Shown: positions 18,946-29,308, counted from the stretch's first letter. The stretch is DNA of 64,000 nucleotides from a bacterium (GCA_021849805.1 JAJZSL010000002.1:207229-271228); one strand, 5' to 3'. Numbers and translations are program-made. The notes: a model not told the origin generated them from the letters alone.

Positions 18946-21900
18946 TTAATGAAGGAGTTTTGTGCTATTTGTTGAGACAAGAGAAACATCTAGCTCTCTA
19001 TTATTGTTAGTAAGAAAAGAGTTACATTGAATGCTTGGATCAGAGGAAGTAATCGAGTCAAAATTTCCTATGATTCCTTTTTCTGAAGTAAGAATTTTTA
19101 AAATTTTTTGATGATCAAGAGGAGCATAATTATTAATAAAATTGAGATGTAGTCTACCTGCTAAAATGACGGGAGACTGAGTAAAATGAAGTTGACCATA
19201 ATAACCATTCCTTGGTGAAAGAATATTATCGATAATAGTTCCTTTTGGACTCTCAACAAAATGTCCATCGAAAGTCTTTTGACCAGGATCGAGTATAATT
19301 GTCCCTAAATTATAAAAAGTACTCGGATTAGTAATAGTAAGAGAACCCGAAGTACCTTGTATATATGTTCCAGAATTAATATACTCACCAGTAGTAATTT
19401 GACCATTATTAGAAATATAGCCACTATTTGTTAGCCAATTAGTAATATTAATTGTTCCATTAGAAATAATAAAAGTACCAGCACTAGAAATAGTAATATT
19501 AGCTGCATCTATCACTCCTCCAGCAACTACTAGTGTATTACTAATACCGACGGGTTCATTAACTGTATTAGTTGAAATCCCAACATAAATATTAGTTGAA
19601 ATAAGAGTTCCTCCATTATTTGTAATAGCATTATATGATCCAGAATAGCCAATGTAAAGATTTCCATTATTACTAAAGAGACTATTTGTTCCAATAGTTA
19701 AAAAATTAGAGTTTGCTTCAGCTCCTAAAATACAAGAGTAAGACAAACCATTAGCAACATTAGAATTACAAATCAAGGTTCCTCCACTAGTCACATTAAC
19801 TTGATTATTATTACCATAAAAACCAATAACAAGTGCCCCTTGATTTGAAAAAATTGAATCACTGCCAGTAATAATTAATTGATTGCTAGAAGAAGATAAC
19901 CCTACATAAGAATAAGGAGAATTTGTACCATTATTAATATACATAGCCCCACCATTACTAATTAATAAAGTATTATTGCCTCCTTGAAATCCATCATAAA
20001 ATCCATTAGTATTATTCCAAATAGAACCACTTCCTGTAACAATAGCACTATTATTTGATGCTGTTGTATTGTAACCAATCGCAGCTAGTGAACTAGAAAC
20101 AGTACCACCATTGGTAATTATCAAACTATTATTGAAGCCATTTTCTCCTATCATAAGACTATAATTAGAATTTGCATTAGTATTAGTAATACTATTGTTA
20201 AGTATATTCAGCTGAGAAGCATCAATAAGCAATGAATTACTGAAAGGTTGAATACTGTTATTACTATTATAGGCTCCAAGAATCAAATTACTTGCAACTG
20301 TCAGTGTAGAATTATATATGCTCATTGCATTACTAGCACCTAAACTAGTTTTTTGAATTCCATTTCCTATACCCAAAATAAGGCTATTACTAATATTAAT
20401 AGTAGAACTCGATGCATTGAGGATATTATTATTAGCTTCATTCCCTAAAGTTAAACTATTACTAATATTAATAGTAGAATTCGATGCATTGAAAGTATTA
20501 TTGTTAGCTCCATTCCCTAAAGTTAAACTATTAAGAATAGTAAATATTGAATTAGTACTATTAATAGTATTATTGTTAATCCCATTCCCTAAAACAAGAT
20601 TGTTACTAACCGTGTTTGTTGAATTGATACTATTGAGAGTGGTACTAGCACCAATTCCTACAATAAGACTATTACTAAAATTTGTATTAGACGAACCTAC
20701 CATAAAATTACTTGAAACAGAAACATTAGCATTGCTTTCTGATAAACTGCTAGCTATGAAAAGTCCTCCACTAGGTAAAACTGAAAGTGATCCTGAGTTA
20801 AGAACTAAGCTATTGAGTGATAAGGTGTTTACTTGGCTGATGCTTTGATTATTATTAGTTAAATTTGCATTAGTTGCAATAGAAAAATCAAGGCTATAAC
20901 TACTGATACTAAAGCCAATTCCAGATCCAGTAATATTTGGGGTTTGAAAAGCATAATTTATATTAGTATTAAAGGAATTAGTATTTATTTGACCAGTTTG
21001 TGAGTAAATAATTTGACTGCTTGAATTGTTAAAACTTATACCATCAATAAAATAAATATTATTTGTATCATTTGTACTTATACTCTGCACTTGGTTAGAA
21101 ACATTTATTATTTGGCTACTTGGATTAATATTTTTAATTGCTACATATCCAAAATTAAAACTTTGTAAATTTAATGATGTTGTTCCAGAAGCGGAAAGTA
21201 CAAGGGATATGTTTTCTCCTCCACTTGAACTTAATATATTATTTGGATTCAGTAATAAATTCATATTTGTTCCAAGTGCGTTGTTATTATCACTAACAGA
21301 AAGATTGCCATTATAAACCAGTATATTTGCAGCATTTATTTGACCACCATTAGTAACAGTAATGTTACCACTTGATCCATTGGAATTTCCAACACATATT
21401 GTATTACCATTACTCCATGTACTATTATTTATAGTCACACTATTATTTGTAGTTACAATTTGATTAGTTCCTATATAAAATACTGCATTACAGTTCAGCA
21501 TACTTGAATCAATAATCTCAATCGTATTATCTGACCCATAGTATCCTAAACAAGTATCATCATTGCAATATAATATACTATTATTAGATACAATGATTTG
21601 ATTTCCTGAAGAGGTAATTGTATTAGTACCAGTTCCACCATAGACATTAGACCAAGTGGAATAATCAAATATATTAATAATATTATTTGATGAATTAAAA
21701 AAAGTTCCTAAATTTGTATTATTAGTTCCTCCAACAAAAAGCAAGTTATCATACACCTGAGAATTATTAGAAATTGTGACTGTATTGTTAGGACCATTAT
21801 AAATATGGAAGTCACGTCCACTAATATTATTTGTACTATTATCAAGAACATTCAACTGATTATTTGAACTTCCAATAAAAAAATGATCTCCATTATTAAT

Positions 21901-22509
21901 TAGTGATGAATTGCTTACAGTAATAATATTTCCTGAACCAAATTCTTCATTACTACTGCCACCAAGGTAGCAGGCTCCGTTGCTATATTGAGAACTATTT
22001 AAAATAAGGAGTTGATTATTTGAAGAACTTATGCTAGAAGAAATAATAGTTGGGCCACAAGAGTTTGTGGAATTATCTAGTGAAAATATATTATTAGCTC
22101 CAGCATAACCAATAAAATTTGTATTCTGATTATTTATATTAAACAATGAATTTTCTGTTAGACTAATAATTCCACCAGAAGCATCAATATTATATCCAAG
22201 ATAAGAATTATTAATAACTTGAATATGAGTATTATTGGAAGCAGTGAGAGCATTATTTGAGCCATCATAGCAAACATATAAGTTCTGGTTAATTGTTAGT
22301 GTTATATTAGTATAAACATTAAGTGTATTATTGTTAGGTTGAGTTCCAGATCCATTTGCATACCCAATATAAACGCTATCATTAGTAGTATTATTAGTAA
22401 TATTAATGGTTTGACCAGATTGATTACTTCCTACGTAAAGATCCTGAGCTATTAATGTGACTACTTTACAAAGAAGTATCATTAAAGATAGCAAGATTGG
22501 TTTTTTCAT
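18946..22509 (-). CDS. Giant Asn/Ser/Thr-rich exported repeat protein (autotransporter-passenger-like)
   Basis: This 1187-residue protein begins with a signal peptide (MKKPILLSLMILLCKVVTLIAQ). The rest is extreme low complexity: long runs of N, S, T, I and L with phrases such as NNTLxI, GxxNNxL and ITNGGT. These resemble the beta-helical passenger of autotransporter-associated repeat proteins. Units of 24 residues (SLTLGNGANNNTFNASNSTINIS type) occur in tandem. The last 75 residues are different (LAGRLHLNF, ILTSEKGIIGNFDSI) and match the tail found before the barrel in such proteins, but there is no 250-residue beta-barrel. It is either exported by another route or a truncated autotransporter. 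The A/T-rich coding sequence differs from its neighbours. Confidence 0.7.
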   Translation of the reverse strand: MKKPILLSLMILLCKVVTLIAQDLYVGSNQSGQTINITNNTTNDSVYIGYANGSGTQPNNNTLNVYTNITLTINQNLYVCYDGSNNALTASNNTHIQVINNSYLGYNIDASGGIISLTENSLFNINNQNTNFIGYAGANNIFSLDNSTNSCGPTIISSSISSSNNQLLILNSSQYSNGACYLGGSSNEEFGSGNIITVSNSSLINNGDHFFIGSSNNQLNVLDNSTNNISGRDFHIYNGPNNTVTISNNSQVYDNLLFVGGTNNTNLGTFFNSSNNIINIFDYSTWSNVYGGTGTNTITSSGNQIIVSNNSILYCNDDTCLGYYGSDNTIEIIDSSMLNCNAVFYIGTNQIVTTNNSVTINNSTWSNGNTICVGNSNGSSGNITVTNGGQINAANILVYNGNLSVSDNNNALGTNMNLLLNPNNILSSSGGENISLVLSASGTTSLNLQSFNFGYVAIKNINPSSQIINVSNQVQSISTNDTNNIYFIDGISFNNSSSQIIYSQTGQINTNSFNTNINYAFQTPNITGSGIGFSISSYSLDFSIATNANLTNNNQSISQVNTLSLNSLVLNSGSLSVLPSGGLFIASSLSESNANVSVSSNFMVGSSNTNFSNSLIVGIGASTTLNSINSTNTVSNNLVLGNGINNNTINSTNSIFTILNSLTLGNGANNNTFNASNSTINISNSLTLGNEANNNILNASSSTINISNSLILGIGNGIQKTSLGASNAMSIYNSTLTVASNLILGAYNSNNSIQPFSNSLLIDASQLNILNNSITNTNANSNYSLMIGENGFNNSLIITNGGTVSSSLAAIGYNTTASNNSAIVTGSGSIWNNTNGFYDGFQGGNNTLLISNGGAMYINNGTNSPYSYVGLSSSSNQLIITGSDSIFSNQGALVIGFYGNNNQVNVTSGGTLICNSNVANGLSYSCILGAEANSNFLTIGTNSLFSNNGNLYIGYSGSYNAITNNGGTLISTNIYVGISTNTVNEPVGISNTLVVAGGVIDAANITISSAGTFIISNGTINITNWLTNSGYISNNGQITTGEYINSGTYIQGTSGSLTITNPSTFYNLGTIILDPGQKTFDGHFVESPKGTIIDNILSPRNGYYGQLHFTQSPVILAGRLHLNFINNYAPLDHQKILKILTSEKGIIGNFDSITSSDPSIQCNSFLTNNNRELDVSLVSTNSTKLLH
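20369..20656. repeat. 72-bp tandem repeat inside the giant surface-protein gene
   Basis: About four direct units of exactly 72 bases are present. The marker TTCCCTAAA starts at 20441, 20513 and 20585, and a diverged unit precedes these. Each unit encodes 24 residues ending in ..NSLTLGN.. The central two units are nearly identical, which suggests recent expansion or gene conversion. Confidence 0.75.
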
Positions 22510-22846
22510 AAAGAGAAGACTACTTATTGACCTAGATTAAAAATACTTTTTGGTAGTCCTCTGAGGAAATAAATTTTTGGCTGCTATCGCTAAAGGGGGG
22601 ATTAAAGTGAAAAAAACAGCAAAAACCAACAGTGATTTGTTATGATTAGTAGGAGAGAGGTACTCATGCGCTCATTTTTTAGGCAGTGGTAGGTTCTACC
22701 CAAAGTTCAAATCGCTCAATAGCCATACTCAAAACTAAGCTCTACTTTGTCAAGATTTTTGAACAGTCTATCAATTTTATTGTTGCTTTTCCTATACAAT
22801 TACAATATTATGTGTTTTTCGAACCAAAACTACCAAATTAAACACT
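22510..22846. other. Intergenic region between divergent surface-protein and nrdB genes
   Basis: This is 337 bases with no credible open reading frame. It is A/T-rich and must hold the promoters of both flanking genes. Only the nrdB-side promoter candidate is convincing. I see no operator dyad of the NrdR type that I can defend. Confidence 0.5.
22783..22811 (+). promoter_or_regulatory. Candidate sigma-70 promoter of nrdB
   Basis: TTGCTT and TATTAT are separated by 17 bases. The -10 box ends 35 bases before the nrdB ATG. An overlapping alternative pair (TTGTTG-17-CAATAT) is slightly weaker. There is no Shine-Dalgarno sequence in front of the ATG. Confidence 0.4.
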
Positions 22847-23908
22847 ATGTCTTGTTGTAATGCTTCTACTACTCGTCCGGTTGCTCATGACCTTTCTAAG
22901 AGGATTAATCCTGAAGAAAAACGTCTTGTGAACTGTAAACAGGTCGATGTTAATCAACTCATGCCTTTGAAGTATCAATGGGCTTGGGAATATTATATCA
23001 AAGGTTGTGCAAATCACTGGATGCCCAATGAGGTCCCCATGCAAACTGATATTGAGCTTTGGAAATCTAATCGACTCACTACCGAAGAGCGTCATGTGAT
23101 TATGCGTAATCTCGGTTTCTTTAGTACGGCAGAAAGTCTCGTTGGCAATAACATTGTTTTGGCAATTTTCAAGCACATCACTAACCCGGAAGCCCGTCAA
23201 TATCTCCTCCGCCAAGCTTTTGAAGAAGCCATCCATACGCACACTTTTCAATATATTGTTGAGAGTCTCTCTCTGGATCAGCGAGAAGTTTTTAATATGT
23301 ATCATGAAGTCAACTCCATCCATGACAAGGATGCCTTCGAGATGACACTTACTTCAGCTATCCTGGAGGAGGGTTTTTCTACAGAAACTAACGAAGGCTT
23401 ACAAACATTCCTAAAAAATCTTGTTGGGTTTTATGTGATTATGGAGGGGATTTTCTTCTACAGTGGTTTTGTGATGCTCTTGAGTTTCAAACGCCAGAAC
23501 AAAATGGTCGGTATTGGACAGCAGTTTGAATACATCATGCGCGATGAATCAATTCACCTCAATTTTGGTATTGACCTCATTAATGGTATTCGCCACGAAA
23601 ATCCTTTGGCTTGGACTCCAGCTCTAGAAGAAGAAGTACGAATCATGATTAAAAAAGCTGTTGAGTTGGAAGTTTCCTATGCTCAAGACTGCATGCCTCG
23701 TGGTATTTTAGGTCTTAATGCGACTCTCTTCCGGGACTATGTTCAATATATTGCTGATCGTCGTTTTGATCGTCTTAAGATGCCCTTGGAATATGGAAGT
23801 AAAAATCCTTTTCCTTGGATGAGCGAAGTTACTGATCTTTCCAAAGAGCAAAATTTCTTTGAACGTAAGGTAACTGAATACCAAAAAGCGGCAACACTAG
23901 AGTGGTAG
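22847..23908 (+). CDS. nrdB: Ribonucleoside-diphosphate reductase small subunit, class Ic (Phe in place of radical Tyr)
   Basis: This 353-residue R2 subunit provides the oxidant for ribonucleotide reduction. It is strikingly like the Chlamydia trachomatis protein ([44 protein letters not shown]). Metal ligands fit class Ic: E96 where class Ia has Asp, E127 and H130, then Phe at 134 where class Ia has the radical Tyr (chlamydial E89, E120, H123, F127; same spacing). Class Ic enzymes use a Mn(IV)/Fe(III) cofactor instead of a tyrosyl radical. Later ligands lie in [12 protein letters not shown] and [10 protein letters not shown]. The large subunit nrdA is not in the window. Confidence 0.93.
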   Translation: MSCCNASTTRPVAHDLSKRINPEEKRLVNCKQVDVNQLMPLKYQWAWEYYIKGCANHWMPNEVPMQTDIELWKSNRLTTEERHVIMRNLGFFSTAESLVGNNIVLAIFKHITNPEARQYLLRQAFEEAIHTHTFQYIVESLSLDQREVFNMYHEVNSIHDKDAFEMTLTSAILEEGFSTETNEGLQTFLKNLVGFYVIMEGIFFYSGFVMLLSFKRQNKMVGIGQQFEYIMRDESIHLNFGIDLINGIRHENPLAWTPALEEEVRIMIKKAVELEVSYAQDCMPRGILGLNATLFRDYVQYIADRRFDRLKMPLEYGSKNPFPWMSEVTDLSKEQNFFERKVTEYQKAATLEW

Positions 23909-23963
23909 CAGATCTTACTTATTTTGTTAGAAATTTCGACTAGATAGCAAAGAGTCTTTTTAG

Positions 23964-24158
23964 ATGTCTCAGATTTCCGCTTACCAGTTTTTTCTTGCTC
24001 AACGTGATGAAATCTTACGCCACAAATGGATTGAAAGTCAAAAGCGTGGGCAAGATATCGGTAGTGAAGAAAGCCTTCTAGATTGGGTTTATAAACATCG
24101 GGAAGAGTGGAGGAAAAATTTTTACTCCCATACTCTTCCTGATACCACTCAACAATGA
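23964..24158 (+). CDS. Small conserved-looking protein coupled to pyrC
   Basis: This is a 64-residue, charged and helical soluble protein (QFFLAQRDEILRHKWIESQKRGQDIG, then WVYKHREEWRKNFY). No known family is recognised. Its stop codon overlaps the pyrC start in an ATGA arrangement, so the two are translationally coupled. It follows nrdB by 55 bases in the same direction. It may be a nucleotide-metabolism accessory protein, but that is only a guess from position. Confidence 0.65.
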   Translation: MSQISAYQFFLAQRDEILRHKWIESQKRGQDIGSEESLLDWVYKHREEWRKNFYSHTLPDTTQQ

Positions 24159-25444
24159 AGAGTCTTTGTATTCAAGGGGGGCGTATTATCGATCCAGCTA
24201 GTGGTCGTGATTCTCTTGGAGATCTTTTTCTTTGTAACGGCATTATTTCTACAGAATCTTCTGAGGTAACTGAAACGATTGATGCTTCCGGACTCATTGT
24301 AGCTCCTGGTCTCATTGATATTCATGTTCACCTCAGAGAACCGGGTCAATCGTATAAAGAAACCATTGCTACAGGCTCTCAAGCAGCAGCAGCAGGCGGT
24401 TTTACAACAGTGGTTGGTATGCCCAATACGCTCCCTCCTATTGATACAAAGGAAACGTTGACTTGGGTTCAAGAGAAAATTCGATCTAGTGCTTCCATTC
24501 ATGTCCTAAGTACAGCCGCCTTAACTTGTGGACTTCGAGGAGAGGAAGTGGCACCTCTTGAAGAACTAGCTGCAGCTGGTGCTGTTGCTTTTAGTGATGA
24601 TGGCTGCTGTGTCCAAAATTTAGCAATTATGCGAGAAGCAGTGGAGCGTGCAGGGAAACTAGGCATTCCGATTATGGATCATTGCCAAGAGGCATCACTC
24701 ACTTCTAAAAGTGTTATGCATGAAGGAGAGTGGAGTAGGAAGCTTGGCTTCAAAGGCTGGCCAAGTCTAGCTGAGGAAGTGATTGTTGCTCGTAATATCC
24801 TCTTAGCAGAGGAATCAAGTCATCCTATCCATTGTCAACATATCAGTTCTGGCAAAAGCATTTATCTTCTGCGTGAAGCGCGCTCGCGTGGGATTCCTAT
24901 TACTGGAGAGGTCTCTCCTCATCACCTTATATTCCGTGATGAACATTTAAGGAATAGGGATACTAATTTTAAAGTAAATCCTCCACTGCGAACTTCCAAG
25001 GATCAAGAAGCTCTTCTAGAAGGTATTGCTGATGGGACAATCACTATCTTGGCAAGTGATCATGCCCCTCATGGAGTTGAAGAAAAAAAACTTCCTATGA
25101 AGGAAGCTCCCTTTGGCATGTTAGGACTTGAAACAGCCTTAGCTCTTTTTCTAACAATGCTTTTCCATGGTAGAAAGCTTCTCTCTCTCTCGGAGCTCTT
25201 AGCGATGCTTACTATTCATCCTGCACGATTGCTCAAACTAGATCGTGGAACGCTTGCTCCAGGAGCTCCTGCTGACATTACCCTCATTGACCCATCTTAT
25301 CGCTGGACATATGATGTCAATGCTTCTTTTTCACGTTCGCGTAATTCGCCTTTTCATGGATACGATTTTCAAGGGCGAGCTGTTAGAACGATTGTTGGTG
25401 GGGAAACTGTTTGGAAAATAGAGAATAGAAAGTTCTCTAATTAA
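24155..25444 (+). CDS. pyrC: Dihydroorotase
   Basis: This 429-residue class I dihydroorotase carries out the third step of pyrimidine synthesis. Metal-binding and catalytic motifs are DIHVHLREPG (H57, H59), the Lys-region GGFTTVVGMPNT, IMDHCQE, HCQHIS and the catalytic DHAPHG. The C-terminal composite-domain strand (PADITLIDPS) and FHGYDFQGR are typical. The first ten residues (MKSLCIQGGR) form the expected beta strand, supporting the start. It is placed after nrdB and the small coupled gene, so it is probably part of a nucleotide-synthesis operon. Confidence 0.93.
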   Translation: MKSLCIQGGRIIDPASGRDSLGDLFLCNGIISTESSEVTETIDASGLIVAPGLIDIHVHLREPGQSYKETIATGSQAAAAGGFTTVVGMPNTLPPIDTKETLTWVQEKIRSSASIHVLSTAALTCGLRGEEVAPLEELAAAGAVAFSDDGCCVQNLAIMREAVERAGKLGIPIMDHCQEASLTSKSVMHEGEWSRKLGFKGWPSLAEEVIVARNILLAEESSHPIHCQHISSGKSIYLLREARSRGIPITGEVSPHHLIFRDEHLRNRDTNFKVNPPLRTSKDQEALLEGIADGTITILASDHAPHGVEEKKLPMKEAPFGMLGLETALALFLTMLFHGRKLLSLSELLAMLTIHPARLLKLDRGTLAPGAPADITLIDPSYRWTYDVNASFSRSRNSPFHGYDFQGRAVRTIVGGETVWKIENRKFSN

Positions 25445-25478
25445 CGATAACTTATGGCACTGGTGCTTGATTATTTTT

Positions 25479-26003
25479 TTAAATAAAGCCCCGTCGTTTC
25501 CACTCAGCGACATTTTCTCCTGCAGAACGTTCGATGAGGTCAATGGTAAATTTGAGAAGGCAAACTTCCCAAGCATCATCAATTCCTTCTATCAGGGTGA
25601 CATTTTTATCATCGCTTGCTTCTATTTCTTGATGAAGCTGCCCTAGCACCTCTTCCTTAGGTAAAGGTAATCGCTTATAGGCAATATCTGTTTTCTTAAA
25701 AAGAAAACCGTAACGGAGTACTTTAAGATGATGAGGATATTTTTCAAATAGAGCGAGCATCTCTTCTGCTTCTGCACCGAAGCCTTCTAAAAGAAAATGA
25801 TTCATATGTTGAGGAGCTACGATACGGGGCCTCTCAGCATGTATCTGACCAGTTCTCACACATACGATACCAACTTCATCCATGGGCTCTGTTACTATTT
25901 GAAAACGGAAACTGGTTAAACCAAATGTTTCAATCACATGGTGCGGCTTCAGGAGAACACGAGTGTTTTCAAGAGCATAGGTGAAATCATCAAAAGAGAT
26001 CAT
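25479..26003 (-). CDS. Conserved hypothetical protein
   Basis: This 174-residue, soluble, acidic protein has no signal peptide or membrane segment. It starts MISFDDFTYALENTRVLLKPH and contains VCVRTGQIHAERPRIVAP and FLLEGFGAEAEEMLALFEKYP. No catalytic motif is recognised. It is convergent with pyrC and divergent from the RND pump genes. The regular amphipathic pattern and normal codon use favour a real gene. Confidence 0.6.
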   Translation of the reverse strand: MISFDDFTYALENTRVLLKPHHVIETFGLTSFRFQIVTEPMDEVGIVCVRTGQIHAERPRIVAPQHMNHFLLEGFGAEAEEMLALFEKYPHHLKVLRYGFLFKKTDIAYKRLPLPKEEVLGQLHQEIEASDDKNVTLIEGIDDAWEVCLLKFTIDLIERSAGENVAEWKRRGFI

Positions 26004-26170
26004 AGAAAAATGAAATGCAGAAAGAAAAATGAAGGTTACACGTTTTTTCTCCAGCTTACTATCTTTTAGCTAAATTTGAGGAAAGAGATGAGATTTTATT
26101 TGCTTTCTCAGCCTTGCGCTTCTCGGAGATTCAGTATGAAATGGCACACTTCTTTTGTTCACTCGACATC

Positions 26171-29100
26171 ATGTTGTCTCAATTTTTTATTCAAAGACCC
26201 GTTCTCTCTAATGTGATTGCTCTGGTAACAATGTTGCTTGGAGTTGTTGCTATTGCCAATCTCCCAGTTACCCAATATCCCCCTATTACTCCTCCGACGA
26301 TTCAAGTAACAGCTTATTATCCGGGAGCAACAGCTCAGACATTAGTTAAAAAGGTGGCACTCCCTATTGAGCAGCAAGTCAATGGAGTACAAGGAATGCT
26401 CTACATGTCTTCAAACTCGACGAGTACTGGAAACTATATTCTAACAGTCACTTTTGATATTGGGATGGATCCTGATATGGCTCAGATTTTGGTTGAGAAT
26501 CGAGTTGCTGCAGCTCTAGCACAGCTTCCAGAGCCGGTACAAACACAAGGAGTGATTACCAAGAAAACTTCTACAGCTGTTCTTCAACTCATTACTCTAA
26601 CTTCACCAAAGGAAAAATTCGATGCTCTCTTCCTCAATAATTATGCCACCATTAATCTTGAGAATGAACTGATTCGTCTGCCCGGTGTTGCCAATATTAA
26701 TGTCCTGGGAGTTGGTCAATATTCTATGCGTGTTTGGCTCAATCCTGATTTGATGCAACAGCGCTCATTGGTTCCAGCTGATATTATTAATGCTCTTGCC
26801 GAGCAAAATATTGAGTTAGCTGTTGGTCAGTTTGGAGCTCCTCCTGCAGAAAAAGGACAAGACTTCCAACTCTCCATTACTTCAAATGCTTCTTTGAATA
26901 AGGTCTCCGAATTTGAAGAAATTATTGTTAAATCGAGTACAGCAGCTGGAGGAAAAATAACACGACTGAAAGATGTTGCACGCGTGGAGCTTGGTTCTCA
27001 ATCCTATAACCAATTCTTTGAGGCTAATGGAAAGCCAGCAGGAGGTCTCGCTGTTTATCAATTGCCAGGTTCTAATGCCATTAAAACAGCGCAAGCCGTC
27101 AGAGAGAAGATGCAAGAACTAGCGAAGAGTTTTCCTCAAGATCTCGCTTATGATATTCCCTTTGATACAACGGTGATGGTGAAGGACTCTGTGAAGGAAG
27201 TTTATAAGACGCTCTTTGAAGCTGGGCTTCTCGTTCTCATTGTTATTATCGTTTTTCTACAAGACTGGCGTGCATCACTTGTTCCAGCGACAACGGTACC
27301 GGTCACCATCATTGGTGCCTTTGGAGCTATGGCACTTTTAGGATTTACAGTCAATACGATGTCACTCTTTGCTATTGTGCTCTCTATTGGTATTGTCGTT
27401 GATGATGCCATTGTCATTGTGGAGGGCGTTGCTCAATATCTTGAGCAAGGGGTGCCTCCTAGGGAAGCAGCAGTTGAAGCAATGAAGAGCCTCTTTGGAC
27501 CTATTATTGGCATTACTCTTGTGCTCATGTCAGTCTTTTTACCAGCAGCTTTTATGCCAGGCATGATTGGTCAAATGTACCGTCAGTTTGCGCTGGTGAT
27601 TGCTAGTACTGCTTTCATTAGTGCTATTAATGCAATGAGTTTGAAGCCGACGCAATGTGCCCTTTGGTTGAAGCCCAAAAACCCACATCAGCAACTCAAC
27701 TTTTTTTTCCGTGGGTTTAATGGTATCTATCATTCACTTGAGCAATGGTATGCTAAGGTTATCCGTTTTTTAGTGAATCATAGCATTAAAGTAACGCTCC
27801 TTGGGCTTGGCTTATCGATTTTAGCAGGGTGGGGATTTACGAAAATTCCTACTGGGTTTCTCCCAAGTGAAGATCAAGGGTACTTAGTAGTTGTTGCTAA
27901 TTTGCCTAAAGCCACAGCTCAAGAGAGAACGAAAACTGTTGTTCGAAATATTACGGAGGATATACGTCACCTAGCAGCAGTGAAAACAACACTCATGATT
28001 GGAGGCATTGCGCCCTTCGATTCTAATGATGGTATTATCTATATTATTCTCAAAGATTGGGAAAACCGTGGGCCTCGAGGAGATCTCAAGCTAGTTTATA
28101 ACGATATCAAAAAAATAGTAGAAGCACACTCTGAAGCTAAGTCAGCGGTGATTATTCCTCCTCCTATTGAAGGACTTGGTTTTTCTGAAGGTTTTCAAAT
28201 GCAAGTCAGCCTAGTCGATGGCTCTTTTAATTATGAGAAGTTACAAAACATTGCTGAGAAGATTGCTCAACGTGCCAACAAAGACCCCCTATTGCAGGAA
28301 GTCACCTCGAGTTTTCTTGCTAATATTCCCCAGCGTCATCTGACGATCGATCGCCGTCAAGCAGCTACTTATGGAGTGAGTATTGGTGATATCTTCAACT
28401 CACTTCAAACATATCTTGGTTCTACCTATATCAATCAATATAACCAATATGGGCATACTTTTGATGTCTTTGCCCAAGCAGATAGTCCTTTTCGATCAAA
28501 TCCTGAAAAAATGCGAAACTTTTATGTGCGTGGGCAATCCTTTTCAACCAATGGAGTCATGACAAATGCAATGGTTCCTCTCGGCTCGCTAGTCAGTGTC
28601 GATCATTCTTTTGGTCCTTCGACGGTGACACTTTATAACATTTATCCTTCTGCATCGATTATTGGTCTACCTGCTGAGGATACTAGTTCAGGAGAAGCTC
28701 TGGCGGCATTGCAAAAAATCGCTGATGAAGAATTGATTCCTGGTACCAAGACATCTTGGAGTGCTCTTTCTTATCAAGAAAAGCTTGCAGGAACTTCGAC
28801 CTATTTGGTCTTTGCACTTGCTCTGGTTCTTGTTTATTTAGTTCTTGCAGGACAGTATGAAAGCTGGGTTACGCCGATTGCTGTTCTTCTAGCAGTTCCA
28901 CTCGCTTTGTTAGGAACGGTGATGGCTCTTGGAAGTTTAAGATTAGCAAATAATATTTATGTTCAAATTGGCTTAGTACTCCTTATTGCACTTTCAGCTA
29001 AAAATGCCATTTTAGTTGTAGAAATGGCTCGTGAATATCGTCACCAAGGACATTCCATTCTTCAAGCAGCCACTATGGCGGCTATCAACCGTTTTCGTCC

Positions 29101-29308
29101 TATTCTAATGACATCCATTACATTCATTGTTGGTGTTCTTCCTCTTGTTTTTGCTTCTGGTGCTGGTGCTCATGCTCGTCAATCACTTGGTATTGCCGTG
29201 GCTTCTGGAATGCTTGCTTCAACATGCTTAGCTGTTGTTTTAGTTCCTTCTTTCTTTGTTGTTTTGGAACATTATTCAGAGCATAGAAGAAGGAATTCAA
29301 CAAAGTAA
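26171..29308 (+). CDS. RND multidrug efflux pump, HAE1 family (AcrB/MexF-like), first of two
   Basis: At 1045 residues this is full length for an AcrB-type inner-membrane pump. It has FIQRPVLSNVIA at the N-terminus, PVTQYPPITPP, the paired proton-relay Asp residues in helix 4 (GIVVDDAIVIVEG), the helix 10 Lys (LIALSAKNAILVVEMARE) and the helix 11 Arg (NRFRPILMTS). The frame opens at a TTG at 26114, but the ATG at 26171 gives the standard N-terminus. A close paralogue follows 69 bases downstream. No membrane-fusion protein or TolC-type channel is encoded nearby, so these partners must be elsewhere. Confidence 0.93.
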   Translation: MLSQFFIQRPVLSNVIALVTMLLGVVAIANLPVTQYPPITPPTIQVTAYYPGATAQTLVKKVALPIEQQVNGVQGMLYMSSNSTSTGNYILTVTFDIGMDPDMAQILVENRVAAALAQLPEPVQTQGVITKKTSTAVLQLITLTSPKEKFDALFLNNYATINLENELIRLPGVANINVLGVGQYSMRVWLNPDLMQQRSLVPADIINALAEQNIELAVGQFGAPPAEKGQDFQLSITSNASLNKVSEFEEIIVKSSTAAGGKITRLKDVARVELGSQSYNQFFEANGKPAGGLAVYQLPGSNAIKTAQAVREKMQELAKSFPQDLAYDIPFDTTVMVKDSVKEVYKTLFEAGLLVLIVIIVFLQDWRASLVPATTVPVTIIGAFGAMALLGFTVNTMSLFAIVLSIGIVVDDAIVIVEGVAQYLEQGVPPREAAVEAMKSLFGPIIGITLVLMSVFLPAAFMPGMIGQMYRQFALVIASTAFISAINAMSLKPTQCALWLKPKNPHQQLNFFFRGFNGIYHSLEQWYAKVIRFLVNHSIKVTLLGLGLSILAGWGFTKIPTGFLPSEDQGYLVVVANLPKATAQERTKTVVRNITEDIRHLAAVKTTLMIGGIAPFDSNDGIIYIILKDWENRGPRGDLKLVYNDIKKIVEAHSEAKSAVIIPPPIEGLGFSEGFQMQVSLVDGSFNYEKLQNIAEKIAQRANKDPLLQEVTSSFLANIPQRHLTIDRRQAATYGVSIGDIFNSLQTYLGSTYINQYNQYGHTFDVFAQADSPFRSNPEKMRNFYVRGQSFSTNGVMTNAMVPLGSLVSVDHSFGPSTVTLYNIYPSASIIGLPAEDTSSGEALAALQKIADEELIPGTKTSWSALSYQEKLAGTSTYLVFALALVLVYLVLAGQYESWVTPIAVLLAVPLALLGTVMALGSLRLANNIYVQIGLVLLIALSAKNAILVVEMAREYRHQGHSILQAATMAAINRFRPILMTSITFIVGVLPLVFASGAGAHARQSLGIAVASGMLASTCLAVVLVPSFFVVLEHYSEHRRRNSTK

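Noticed and set aside
20369-20656. Regular 72-bp repeats considered as a CRISPR array
   Set aside because: The repeats are contiguous, in frame, encode 24-residue protein units and have no unique spacers or cas genes.
20417-20848. 143-codon plus-strand frame with regular Leu/Val repeats opposite the giant surface-protein gene
   Set aside because: The periodic LLLxxFPKxKLL pattern is only the antisense image of the 72-bp repeats.
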